In this document: piece after piece, positions 52,936-61,524 of the stretch
Position numbering within the stretch: the stretch's first letter is position 1
Layout of the letters: every line of letters starts with the position of its first letter
Source of the DNA: CAZQVN01 sp964596775
GTDB lineage: Bacteria > Eisenbacteria > RBG-16-71-46 > JABDJR01 > JAWXBZ01
Length of the DNA stretch: 64,000 nucleotides
NCBI GenBank assembly: GCA_964596775.1
Contig: CAZQVN010000009.1
Span: 1-64,000, forward strand
Reading direction: 5' to 3'
Notes under the pieces: generated by a model
What the model saw: the letters and a program-made list of their open reading frames with translations, nothing else
Told to the model about the DNA's origin: nothing
Database searches by the model: none
Program-made: the position numbers and the translations under genes

Positions 52936-54990
52936 GTGCTGACCGGCCTCCGCGCCGCTGCGGTCCTGGCGATGGCGGCCGTGCTGTTGCCGGCGCCCGT
53001 CCGCGCCTCCGGGTCCGCGGCGGCCCCGGACGGCCCGCCGTACACCGCCGCGCACTTCGACACGACGGCCGTGCGCGGCGGGTTCTCCGCGCTGCCGGAG
53101 ATCCGCGTCGTGGCGACGCCCGCGCACCGGGATTCCTCCGGCAACCTACGGTTGCCGGAGGTTCCGGTGCGCGGGGATCGCCTCTCCCGGCGGACGGCGG
53201 CGGGGAGCGCCACGACCGTGATCTCCCGCGCGGAGATCGCATCCTCCGGCGCCGTCCACCTCGGCGAGATCCTCCGCCCCGTCGTCGGGCTCCGGGTGGC
53301 CTCGACCGGGGGCGTCGGCGCGTTCACGCCGCTGTCGATCCGCGGCTCCTCCAACGACCAGGTGCTGGTCCTGATCGACGGCCGCCGGCTGAACGCGGCC
53401 CAGGGGGGCGGCGTGGATCTCTCCGACGTGCCGCTCGACAACATCGAGCGGATCGAGATCCTCCGTGGCGGCGCGTCGGCGCTGTACGGCCCCGACGCGA
53501 TCGGCGGCGTGCTGAATCTCGTCACCCGGGAGGTGACGGAGGCCCGCGCGGCGGATCTCCGGGCGGAGGTCGGATCGTTCGGCACGCGGCTGATCGGCGG
53601 GCGCGCCGCCGGGCGCGCCGGGAATGTCGACATCGCGCTGTCCGGACGGTTTCTCGCCTCGACCGGGGATTACGCCTACGAGCGGGTGGCCGGCACGAAG
53701 GAAGCCCGGAACAACGAGGAGGTCACATCCGGCTGGGGCGACCTCGGCCTCGCGTTCCGGCCGGCGTTCGCCTCGCGCCTGAACGTGCGCGGCGGCTGGT
53801 TCCGCGCCGAAAAGGGGGTGCCGGGCGCCGCGCAGTTTCCGAGCGGCAGCGCGGTCCAGACGGACGAGCGCTCCGCGGTGGACTTCGAAATCCGGGGACT
53901 CCACTCCGGCCGCGCCCGCGGCGGCATCTCCGGACCCCGCCTGGTGACGAACGTGTCCGGCTTCGTTCAGCGCCAGATCCGCTGGTTTCAGGATCCGCTG
54001 TTTCCTCTCGGCGCGGTCGACGAATCGCACCGGAACGACGCGGCCGGCGCGCGGATCGACCAGTTCCGCGATCTCGGCGCGGCCGGGCGCCTGGCGCTCG
54101 CCGCCGAATACCGCTCCGACCATCTCGAAAGCACCACGGACGGAGTGCGCGACCGCGCCGCGGCATCGATCTCCATGAACCACTCCGTGTCGTGGCCCGC
54201 CGCCCGGCTGACGCTGACGCCGGCGCTCCGCGTCGACGCCGTCCTTGACTTTCCGGCCCGGGGGTCGCCGAAGCTGCTCGCCGCGTTTCAGCCGTCCGGA
54301 AATCTCGAACTGCGCGCCTCGGCCGGAAGCTCGTTCCGCCCCCCCTCGTTCAGCGACCTCTTTCTCCCCGCCCGCACCTCGGCGGCCGGCAATCCGAACC
54401 TCCGGGCGGAAAAATCGTTCGACTACGACTTCGGCGCGTCGTGGAGCGTCGGATCGTTCCGGGCCGGCGTCACCGTGTTCGAGAACCGGATCACCGATCT
54501 CATCCAGTGGATTCCCGGTGCGGCCGGGGTCTGGCGCCCGCACAACGTGACCGGCGCGCGGATCACCGGCGTGGAAACGGAAGCGGCGATGGCCGTGCCG
54601 CTCGGCGGCGCGGCGCCGGCGCTGCACCTGCAGGCGAACTACACGTTCCTCGATCCGCGCGACCGCTCCGACGAGCCGAACACCGGCGGGCGCGTCCTCG
54701 TCTACCGTCCGCGTCATCGCCTGAACCTCCAGGCCCGGCTCCCGCTCGGACGCTGGTCCGCGGAATCGCAGCTGCGGACGACCGGCCCGGCGTACATCAC
54801 CCGGGCCAACACGAAGAGCCTGCCCGGCTACACGACGATCGACGCCGTCCTCCGGCGCCGCACCGGACGGGACGCCACGGTCGAACTCCGGGGGCTGAAC
54901 CTGACGAACGCGGAGTACCAGGACATCCGCGACTACCCGGTGCCCGGCCGGCAGTGGCGGCTCGGGATGGAGTGGAGGTTCGGCGGATGA
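52936..54990 (+). CDS. TonB-dependent receptor, BtuB-like (B12 operon)
   Basis: The 684-residue outer-membrane receptor has a signal peptide, a TonB-box-like stretch (E-I-R-V-V-A-T), then a plug domain with V-L-V-L-I-D-G-R-R-L, I-E-R-I-E-I-L-R-G-G-A-S-A-L-Y-G and A-I-G-G-V-L-N-L-V-T. A barrel with alternating strands follows. Its place behind a cobalamin riboswitch and beside propeller proteins supports cobalamin or a cobamide as substrate. A second similar L-P-E-V-P-V stretch follows the first box. The GTG start lies seven bases after the previous stop. It ends in R-F-G-G rather than a terminal aromatic. Confidence 0.9.
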   Translation: MLTGLRAAAVLAMAAVLLPAPVRASGSAAAPDGPPYTAAHFDTTAVRGGFSALPEIRVVATPAHRDSSGNLRLPEVPVRGDRLSRRTAAGSATTVISRAEIASSGAVHLGEILRPVVGLRVASTGGVGAFTPLSIRGSSNDQVLVLIDGRRLNAAQGGGVDLSDVPLDNIERIEILRGGASALYGPDAIGGVLNLVTREVTEARAADLRAEVGSFGTRLIGGRAAGRAGNVDIALSGRFLASTGDYAYERVAGTKEARNNEEVTSGWGDLGLAFRPAFASRLNVRGGWFRAEKGVPGAAQFPSGSAVQTDERSAVDFEIRGLHSGRARGGISGPRLVTNVSGFVQRQIRWFQDPLFPLGAVDESHRNDAAGARIDQFRDLGAAGRLALAAEYRSDHLESTTDGVRDRAAASISMNHSVSWPAARLTLTPALRVDAVLDFPARGSPKLLAAFQPSGNLELRASAGSSFRPPSFSDLFLPARTSAAGNPNLRAEKSFDYDFGASWSVGSFRAGVTVFENRITDLIQWIPGAAGVWRPHNVTGARITGVETEAAMAVPLGGAAPALHLQANYTFLDPRDRSDEPNTGGRVLVYRPRHRLNLQARLPLGRWSAESQLRTTGPAYITRANTKSLPGYTTIDAVLRRRTGRDATVELRGLNLTNAEYQDIRDYPVPGRQWRLGMEWRFGG

Positions 54991-56567
54991 GGAGGAACGC
55001 TCACCGGATGCCGCCGCGGGCGCTCGCGCTCCTCATGACCTTTACGTGGGTGGCTCCGGCCTCCGCCGCCACGGAAGTCCGCCTCACGAGCACCTCCACC
55101 GACTCCGAGACCGGCCTCAATCACACGCCCCTCTGCCTCGACTCGCAGAACCGGCTTCACTTCGTCTGGGCGGAGCAGGACGGACCGCGGGGCAACTACC
55201 AGATCCACGAGCGGGTCCGTGTCAACGATCAGTGGCAGCCGTCAACGCTGGTTGTCCCTTATCGGGCGGAATTCCCCGGATCCTTGCTCGGTGTCAAGTT
55301 TCCGAGCCTCGTCCGCGGCGCCGGCGACACCCTGCACCTGGCCTGGCACGACTACCGGATCGACGGCATCAACAACGCGGAAATTTTTTACAAGAAAACA
55401 TGTGACAACGCCCCCTGGGACTCATCCATAGTATCGGAAGTGCGGCTGACGACGTCGAACCACCCGGAAACGAACGGCGACAACAGCTACGTGCCCACGC
55501 TGTACGCGGATCGTTCCGGTGTCGTTCATCTCGCGTGGTACGACTTCCGGTTCGACGGCAGCGCCGCGGAGATCCTGTACAAGGTGCGCCGCGGCGGGGC
55601 CTGGGACACGACTCCGGGGGATGCCCCGGACCTGAACGTTTCGAATACCGCCGGTGATTCGCAGTTTCCGGCCATGGTCGTGGATGTATGGGGCCGGGTG
55701 CACGTGGCCTGGCAGGACGACTCCTCCGGAAACCATCGGATTCTGTATTCGATCCGTACCATGGACAACGGACCGTTCGCCGCCCCGGAAGCGGTCACAA
55801 CGCACGCGCAGGCCGCGGTGGCTCCGGCCATGACGGTCGACGGTACGGGGCGGGTCACGCTGGCCTGGGTGGATGCGCGCGACGGCAGCCGCCGGATCTA
55901 CACGCGGCGCCGGGAATGGAACGGGGTGTGGTCCCCCGAAAGGGCGGCCACGCCGAACGGGTACAACGCGGATGAGCCGGCCCTGGCCGCGGACGAGTTC
56001 GGCCAGGTCCACCTGGCGTGGCACGACACACGGATTTCGGCGCTGAACCGGGAGGTTTTTCTTCAGTCCGCCCCGGCCGGAGCCGACTTTGATGCAACGG
56101 GCGCGCGCGATGTGCGCGTTTCGAACGGAACAGGGTCCTCCACACGCCCTTCGCTCCTGGCCGATCCGGGCGGATGGCTGTACGTGGTGTGGAAGGACCG
56201 GCGCGACGGCAACAACGAAATCTACTTTTCGGAGTTTGCCCTGAGTTCTCCGGTGGCAGTCGGGGAGGAAGGCCTAGCGGCCGGCCGGACTCTTCGACTT
56301 GCCGCCGGACCTAATCCCTTCCGTACGTCGACCACGGTTTTTCTGCCGGCCTCCCCCCGCGGCACCTTCGACACCGGTCTCCCGGTTACGCCTTTGCGAA
56401 TCGTCACCGCTGCGGGCCGGCTGGTCCGCGCGGCGGACGTTTCCGGCGACCGCTACGAGTGGGACGGCCGCGACGAGCGCGGCGCCGTCGTTCCCCCGGG
56501 CGTCTACTTCATCGGCGTTCCCCGGGACGGAGTTCTCGACAGGATCCGCGTCGTGAAGGCCCGCTGA
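54987..56567 (+). CDS. Secreted BNR/sialidase-like repeat protein with sorting domain (B12 operon)
   Basis: The 526-residue protein has a signal peptide (to about 27), then six or so repeats of the form hydrophobic-H-L-A-W-x-D-x-R, such as V-H-L-A-W-Y-D-F-R and V-H-V-A-W-Q-D-D. These give a propeller-like fold without sialidase catalytic residues. The C-terminal about 90 residues are a FlgD-like sorting domain (A-G-P-N-P-F-R, W-D-G-R-D-E-R-G, P-P-G-V-Y-F). The ATG overlaps the receptor stop (ATGA). Its role in B12 capture is suggested only by operon position. Confidence 0.78.
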   Translation: MRRNAHRMPPRALALLMTFTWVAPASAATEVRLTSTSTDSETGLNHTPLCLDSQNRLHFVWAEQDGPRGNYQIHERVRVNDQWQPSTLVVPYRAEFPGSLLGVKFPSLVRGAGDTLHLAWHDYRIDGINNAEIFYKKTCDNAPWDSSIVSEVRLTTSNHPETNGDNSYVPTLYADRSGVVHLAWYDFRFDGSAAEILYKVRRGGAWDTTPGDAPDLNVSNTAGDSQFPAMVVDVWGRVHVAWQDDSSGNHRILYSIRTMDNGPFAAPEAVTTHAQAAVAPAMTVDGTGRVTLAWVDARDGSRRIYTRRREWNGVWSPERAATPNGYNADEPALAADEFGQVHLAWHDTRISALNREVFLQSAPAGADFDATGARDVRVSNGTGSSTRPSLLADPGGWLYVVWKDRRDGNNEIYFSEFALSSPVAVGEEGLAAGRTLRLAAGPNPFRTSTTVFLPASPRGTFDTGLPVTPLRIVTAAGRLVRAADVSGDRYEWDGRDERGAVVPPGVYFIGVPRDGVLDRIRVVKAR

Positions 56568-57604
56568 TGCGGAGGGGCGCCACCGTTTCCGCCGCGCTCG
56601 TCACCCTTGCGGCGGCGGTCCTCCTTGCCGCCGGTTGCGGCACGGAATCGGTCACCCGGCCGGAACCGGCGCCGCCGTCGGCGCTCTACGTGCTGAACGG
56701 GCTCGGCGAAACGCTGAGCCGGGTGGATCTCGAAACGGGGCGGGTCGAGAACGACCTCCTCCACCTCGGTGACGCCCCGAACGCGCTGCTCTTCGATCCG
56801 GCCGGCGACCGCCTGTTCGTGGCGAACTCGGGGGACAACGTCGTCTGGAGCCTCCAGCCGGACTCGCTGGACCGCAACGGCGACTACCCCCTCGGACCGA
56901 ACACGAATCCCTACGGCCTGGCCGTGACCCGCTCCGGCGAGCTCGCCGTGTCCGGCTTCCTCTCCGGCGACGTGGCGTTCTTCAGTGCGGCCACCGGCGC
57001 CCTGCTCCGCCGCGTGCCTGTGGGGCGGACGCCGCAGGCCGTGCTCGACCTGCCGGGGCGGACGCTGGTCAGCGTCGTCCACTACGACTTTCCGTCGAAC
57101 TCGTTCGGTCCGGGCGAAGTGGTGGCGATCCCCGACGGGGCCGCGGCGGCCGGAACGCGCGCGATCGTGGGGGTGAATCCGCAGCACCTCGTGACCGGTC
57201 CCGACGGCCTCCTCCACGTGATCTGCACCGGCAACTACGTGGACGTCCCCGGATCCGTGTACTTCCTGAACGCGGTCACGCTGGCGGTGGTGGATTCGCT
57301 GACGCTCGGCGGAACGCCGGCGGCCGCGGTCGTGGTCGGGGACGACGTGTACGTGAGCGCCTACTTCGGCGGCCTGATGAAGTACGACGGCCGGACGCAC
57401 ACGGTGCTCCGCGGCCCGTCCGACCCGGTGCTCGACGTCACCGGGCTCGGCGGGCTGGCCCATGACGCCACGACCGGCCGGCTCTACGTGAGCGCGTTCG
57501 AGGACGATCTCGTGCTCGTCGTCGACGTTGCCGCGGACACGCTGGCCGCCGCGTGGCCGGTCGGCGACGGTCCGCTCGACGTGGAGCTCGTCACCCGCCC
57601 CTGA
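56567..57604 (+). CDS. Surface beta-propeller lipoprotein, BtuG-like (B12 operon)
   Basis: The 345-residue protein has a lipoprotein signal with lipobox L-A-A-G-C (about residue 24), a short linker, and then a seven-bladed YncE-like propeller (V-P-V-G-R-T-P-Q-A-V, L-G-G-T-P-A-A-A-V-V, W-P-V-G-D-G-P-L-D-V-E-L). A lipid-anchored propeller next to a TonB receptor is the layout of BtuG, which captures B12 with very high affinity in Bacteroides. That function is inferred from fold and context. Its start overlaps the previous stop by one base (TGATG). It shares blade motifs with the first gene of the operon. Confidence 0.82.
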   Translation: MRRGATVSAALVTLAAAVLLAAGCGTESVTRPEPAPPSALYVLNGLGETLSRVDLETGRVENDLLHLGDAPNALLFDPAGDRLFVANSGDNVVWSLQPDSLDRNGDYPLGPNTNPYGLAVTRSGELAVSGFLSGDVAFFSAATGALLRRVPVGRTPQAVLDLPGRTLVSVVHYDFPSNSFGPGEVVAIPDGAAAAGTRAIVGVNPQHLVTGPDGLLHVICTGNYVDVPGSVYFLNAVTLAVVDSLTLGGTPAAAVVVGDDVYVSAYFGGLMKYDGRTHTVLRGPSDPVLDVTGLGGLAHDATTGRLYVSAFEDDLVLVVDVAADTLAAAWPVGDGPLDVELVTRP

Positions 57605-57620
57605 TCCGGCCGCGGCCGGA
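57605..57620. terminator. 16-bp GC palindrome between convergent genes
   Basis: TCCGGCCGCGGCCGGA directly follows the last gene of the B12 operon and faces the convergent metalloprotein gene. It could act as a terminator for either; no T-tract is present. Confidence 0.35.
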
Positions 57621-57634
57621 CCGGGCCCGTTCCG

Positions 57635-58402
57635 CTACTTCCTCCCCCGGCGGGCGCTCTTCCGGCGCCCCGGATGTTTCCGCGGCTTCCGCCCCCGCCG
57701 GGCGCGCGCCGCGGCGGGCTTCAGGGCTTCGAGACGGAGCTTCCGCGCCCGCCTTTCCAGCCGCGTCCGGACCGCGGGCAGCACGGACTGGACCGGCGCG
57801 AAGCCGGGATCCACGACGAGCGCCCTTTCCCACTGCTCCACCGCCCGGTGCAGGTCGCCGCGCATCTCGTGGAGGTTTCCGATCCGGTAGTGGAGCGCCG
57901 CGGAGGGGCGCATGCGCACCGCGAGGCCGAGGAGATGAATCCGCGCCGCGGTCCACCCGTTCCGCAGGCGCTCGAAGCGGTCGATCCACGCATACGCCCC
58001 GGGAAACGCCGCCCGCGACCAGCGGTCGCCGTACGACTCCGCGTGGTCCTCCTGGCGGTCCCGCGCGATCCCGTGGGTGAAGTGCTGGTAGTGATGCCCG
58101 ACCTCGTGATAGAGCGTCTGGGCGATCAGGACCTTCCAGGTGATCGCGAACCTCCGGAGCGGCGCCGGCACCTCGTGGCGCATCGTGGCCAGGTAGAGGA
58201 CAATGCCCGGCGCCTCGGTCTCGAAGCGGTCGTAGTACTGGCCGAGGACGTCGTCGTCGTCCTCGAGGGGCGGGTCGCCGGAAATCGTCACGTAGTCGAG
58301 GCCGGCCGTGTGCTCCGGCGGAAGCGCCCGGAGGAGGTCGCGCACGATCGTCACGTAGTCGAGGGTGTGTTCCGGCCCGAGGCCGGAGGTCCGGATCCGC
58401 AT
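57635..58402 (-). CDS. HExxH metallopeptidase-like protein with TPR-like and basic tail
   Basis: The 255-residue protein has a zinc-peptidase motif, L-Y-H-E-V-G-H-H-Y-Q-H (about residue 98), followed some 20 residues later by Glu in E-D-H-A-E-S-Y-G-D, a candidate third ligand. After that comes a TPR-like helix pair (I-G-N-L-H-E-M-R-G-D-L-H-R-A-V). The last 50 residues are strongly basic (Arg/Lys/Gly/Pro). No signal peptide. No known family was recognised. It is the last gene of the polysaccharide operon, three bases after the GT2 gene, so it may be co-expressed rather than functionally tied. Confidence 0.68.
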   Translation of the reverse strand: MRIRTSGLGPEHTLDYVTIVRDLLRALPPEHTAGLDYVTISGDPPLEDDDDVLGQYYDRFETEAPGIVLYLATMRHEVPAPLRRFAITWKVLIAQTLYHEVGHHYQHFTHGIARDRQEDHAESYGDRWSRAAFPGAYAWIDRFERLRNGWTAARIHLLGLAVRMRPSAALHYRIGNLHEMRGDLHRAVEQWERALVVDPGFAPVQSVLPAVRTRLERRARKLRLEALKPAAARARRGRKPRKHPGRRKSARRGRK

Positions 58403-58405
58403 GGT

Positions 58406-59374
58406 TCAGGTCTCCGCGGCGCGGCGCCCGGGCGCGGGGGAGGCTTCGGACTCCGCCTCCTCGAGCCCCCGGAGCGTTTCGTGGAGAACAAGGTAGTCGA
58501 AGATCCGGTCCGAGACGATCCCCCAGTCGAACCGGGCCAGGCTCTTCATCGCCGCAAAGATCGGCCGGTTCAGGAGCGTCCTGAACAGGACTTTCCGGGC
58601 GGCGAGGCCGAGCGGGTCGCCGGGGGCCACGGGCTGGTAGCGGTGGTAGTTCATCAGCCGCCGCGTCTCCGGGTGCTTCGCGAACATCAGCGCCAGCGAG
58701 GAGCGCCCGGACAGGTACTTCTTGCCGAGCACGTCGTTCAGGTCGTGATAGTGGATGTGGAACGTGCGCGCCGTGCCCGCGAAGCGGAAGCGGAGCCCGT
58801 TCCGGAACAGGCGGTACCCGAGCTCGAGGTCCTCGAAGCCGTAGGTCACGAAGTCCTCGTCGAAGAATCCCGAATTCCGGAGATCGGACATCCGCACCGA
58901 GGAGTTGTTGGTGGAAAAGTACTTCCACGGGAGGTCGCCGCGCCCCTGGATCTTCTGGGCCCCGCGGGTGGACATGTAGCGGACGATCGGCGAGTCGCTG
59001 ACTTCCGGCGCGTTGACGACGTTCCCGATCCCCACCGTCCCGGGTGCGGCGTGATGCAGCGACACGTGCGACTCCAGGAATTCCGGAACGACCTCCATGT
59101 CGTCGTCGAGAAAGACGACGAGGTCGCCGCGCGCCTCGTTGAGGCCGGCATTCCGCGCCGCGGCCCGCCCCCGGTTGGCCTCGTGGCGGACCGGCATCAC
59201 CGTCAGCGGCCCGGCGTATCCGGCCAGGAACTCCGCCGTTCCGTCCGTGGAACCGTCGTCGATCACGAGGATTTCGAACCGGTCGCGGGGGAACGTCTGG
59301 TTTTCGAGGGAGACCAGGGTGCGGCGGAGGAGGCCGACCTTGTTATGGGTGGGAACGATCAGGGAAACGTGCAC
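58406..59374 (-). CDS. Family 2 glycosyltransferase
   Basis: The GT-A fold enzyme starts V-S-L-I-V-P-T-H-N-K, with D-D-G-S-T-D-G-T, the metal-binding D-x-D as F-L-D-D-D-M, and a later G-F-E-D-L-E-L-G-Y-R motif with the catalytic acidic residue. 322 residues, cytoplasmic face. The GTG start has an aligned family N-terminus. Substrates cannot be read from the sequence. Part of the polysaccharide operon. Confidence 0.88.
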   Translation of the reverse strand: MHVSLIVPTHNKVGLLRRTLVSLENQTFPRDRFEILVIDDGSTDGTAEFLAGYAGPLTVMPVRHEANRGRAAARNAGLNEARGDLVVFLDDDMEVVPEFLESHVSLHHAAPGTVGIGNVVNAPEVSDSPIVRYMSTRGAQKIQGRGDLPWKYFSTNNSSVRMSDLRNSGFFDEDFVTYGFEDLELGYRLFRNGLRFRFAGTARTFHIHYHDLNDVLGKKYLSGRSSLALMFAKHPETRRLMNYHRYQPVAPGDPLGLAARKVLFRTLLNRPIFAAMKSLARFDWGIVSDRIFDYLVLHETLRGLEEAESEASPAPGRRAAET

Positions 59375-59400
59375 GGCCTGATTTTATCACGGACACCGGC

Positions 59401-60507
59401 TCACCGCAGCCGGCCGGCCTTCTTCTCCTCGACGAGGCGCCGGTAGATCCCGTCCACGACCTCCATGTTCCGGTGGTGATCCGCCTTGGCCCTCACGATC
59501 TCCACGGCCCGGCGACCGTACGCCCGGCGCGCCTCCGGATCCTCGAGCAGTTCGCGGATCGCCGCCGACAGGCCGTGCAGGTCCTTCGGTTTCACGAGGC
59601 GGCCGCTCTCCTTCTCGAAGATCCACTCCGCGGCCGAGGGGAGGTCGCTGGCCACGATCGCGGTGCCGGTGGCCATGGCCTCGAGCAGCGACACCGCGGT
59701 GGCGTCCACCGACGGCACGGTCACGTACACGTCGGAGGCGGTGAGGTAGTGCGGGAGTTCCGCGTGGGGGATCCTCCCGACGAACCGGCAGGCCGCCTCC
59801 ACCCCCTGCTCCCGGGCGCGCCGGCGCACCGCCTCGTCGGACCCCTCGTTGCCGGCGATGATGTAGATCACGTTCGGAAAGCGGAGCTGCACCTCGGGGA
59901 TCGAATCGATGATCACGTCGATGTTGTAATAGGCCTGCGTGAACGACCGGGTGGACAGGACCACCGGCGCGTCGGCCGGTATGCCGAGCCGTTCGCGGAC
60001 CGGCCCCTTCGCCTCCGGGTGGAACTGGCGGAAGTCCACGCCCCACTGGACGACCTCGGACCGCTTCGGATCGGAGCCGAGCGCCACGCACGCCCGGATG
60101 ATGTCCACGCTGTCGCCGGTCACGTAGTCCGCCTTCCCGAGGGCGTGACGGGCCAGGAGATTCTTGAGCCGGGACTCGAACGGCGTCACGTAGACGTCGT
60201 CCCCCCAGACGGTGAGCATGAACGGACGGTAACCGGAAAACACGCCCCAGTAGCCGTACCCGGTCAGGAAGTGGGTGTGGAGGAGGTCCGGCTGAAGCTT
60301 CCCGAGGATCCCGCGGACCTTGAGGAGGCTCCGCGCGTAGCGGAGCGGCTTGGAACTCCCCGGCGTGGTGATGTCGTGAACGGTGACCCCTTCCATCGGG
60401 CCGGGCTGCACCGTCAGCAGGTGCACGTCGTACCCCTTCTCCACGAAGTAGCGCAGCCAGCGCTCGGTGTGGATGTGGCGGCCGATGGACAGGTAGGCGA
60501 TCTTCAC
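59401..60507 (-). CDS. Family 4 glycosyltransferase
   Basis: The GT-B fold enzyme of 368 residues starts M-K-I-A-Y-L-S-I-G-R-H-I-H-T-E-R-W, and carries the C-terminal GT4 sugar-nucleotide motif S-x-x-D-A-T-A-V-S-L-L-E-A-M-A-T-G-T-A-I-V-A-S-D, close to the E-x7-E pattern. It retains the anomeric configuration by family rule. The start lies four bases after the lipoprotein stop. Part of the surface polysaccharide operon. Confidence 0.89.
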   Translation of the reverse strand: MKIAYLSIGRHIHTERWLRYFVEKGYDVHLLTVQPGPMEGVTVHDITTPGSSKPLRYARSLLKVRGILGKLQPDLLHTHFLTGYGYWGVFSGYRPFMLTVWGDDVYVTPFESRLKNLLARHALGKADYVTGDSVDIIRACVALGSDPKRSEVVQWGVDFRQFHPEAKGPVRERLGIPADAPVVLSTRSFTQAYYNIDVIIDSIPEVQLRFPNVIYIIAGNEGSDEAVRRRAREQGVEAACRFVGRIPHAELPHYLTASDVYVTVPSVDATAVSLLEAMATGTAIVASDLPSAAEWIFEKESGRLVKPKDLHGLSAAIRELLEDPEARRAYGRRAVEIVRAKADHHRNMEVVDGIYRRLVEEKKAGRLR

Positions 60508-60510
60508 CCG

Positions 60511-61524
60511 TCAGGGACCTTCCCGGAGCGAAAACTCGCTGCGCCAGACCGGCTGGTGGTCCGGCTTCGTGTAGGCCTCGAGGATCAGGTCGCGGAAGAT
60601 CTCCGCGTACTCGGGAAACGTGACCCGGATGAAATCGGCGAGCTTCGGCGCCGCGGCCACCACCTCCGCGGTGTCCGGCGTTTCGACCTCGTAGGCGAAC
60701 CGCAGGGCCATCCCCCCGCCTTCCGACACTTCGGGAGTGACGAGATAGGGATGGAACAGCGTGCCGTCCTTCGCCTCCCAGCTCAGCGGGCGCCCCAGCG
60801 GCACCTCGTACACGGTGATGCTCTTCTGGATCTTTTCCATCCGGCCGACCTCGTCGGGGCGGATCCACGGCGCCGGAATGACGAGGTCCATGGCCATGTT
60901 GAGCAGGAGCACGGCGTTCCGGTCGTTCCCCTTCTCCCGCTGCTCCAGCGCGAGATCGCGGTAGTACGTCCAGTCCCGCCCCCCCTGTAGCTTCGCCTTG
61001 GCGCCGAACGTTGCCAGGCGCCAGTTCCCTTCCTCGAGAAACCAGACGGAGGCGAACGTGTAGGTGTTGGCGCCGACCACCCCGCTGTGCACCAGATAGG
61101 CCTGGTACGGCTGGTCGGTGGCCGACATCCGGCGGCCGGCCTGCGAATCGGCGGCGTCGACGCACGTCACCTGCTGCGGCCCGCGCGCGCCCTCGGCCAC
61201 GACGACCAGGACGATGTCGTCCAGCGCCAGGTCTCCGGGAATCGTCAGCGTCTCGGCCACCGAGGCCCAGATCGACTGGATCTGGTCGCGCGGAAAACGC
61301 GCCTTGAGCTGCGCCGACGACTCCTCGAACGCGGTGTTGTAATCGTAGGCCCGGAGCAGCCCCAGGAAGCGACGGGCCGCGGCGTCGATCCGGGCGCGGT
61401 CCGACGACTGGATCGCGGATTCGAGGTAGCAGCCGGGAGCGTAGTCCGGTTTCTTCGAGCAACCGGGGACGGCGGGCAGCAGCAGGATCGCAAGCACCGC
61501 CGCGAGATTGCGCATCGACATCAT
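60511..61524 (-). CDS. Lipoprotein of unknown function in the polysaccharide operon
   Basis: The 337-residue protein has a lipoprotein signal with lipobox V-P-G-C near residue 22. The mature part begins with a helical region with a Y-N-T-A-F-E-E-S-S-A-Q-L-K motif (NTF2-like or DUF3887-like look) and continues into a mixed domain. No family is assigned with confidence. Its start overlaps the flippase stop (ATGA) and it is followed directly by the GT4 gene, so it belongs to the operon; a role in polymer export or attachment is only a guess. Confidence 0.65.
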   Translation of the reverse strand: MMSMRNLAAVLAILLLPAVPGCSKKPDYAPGCYLESAIQSSDRARIDAAARRFLGLLRAYDYNTAFEESSAQLKARFPRDQIQSIWASVAETLTIPGDLALDDIVLVVVAEGARGPQQVTCVDAADSQAGRRMSATDQPYQAYLVHSGVVGANTYTFASVWFLEEGNWRLATFGAKAKLQGGRDWTYYRDLALEQREKGNDRNAVLLLNMAMDLVIPAPWIRPDEVGRMEKIQKSITVYEVPLGRPLSWEAKDGTLFHPYLVTPEVSEGGGMALRFAYEVETPDTAEVVAAAPKLADFIRVTFPEYAEIFRDLILEAYTKPDHQPVWRSEFSLREGP

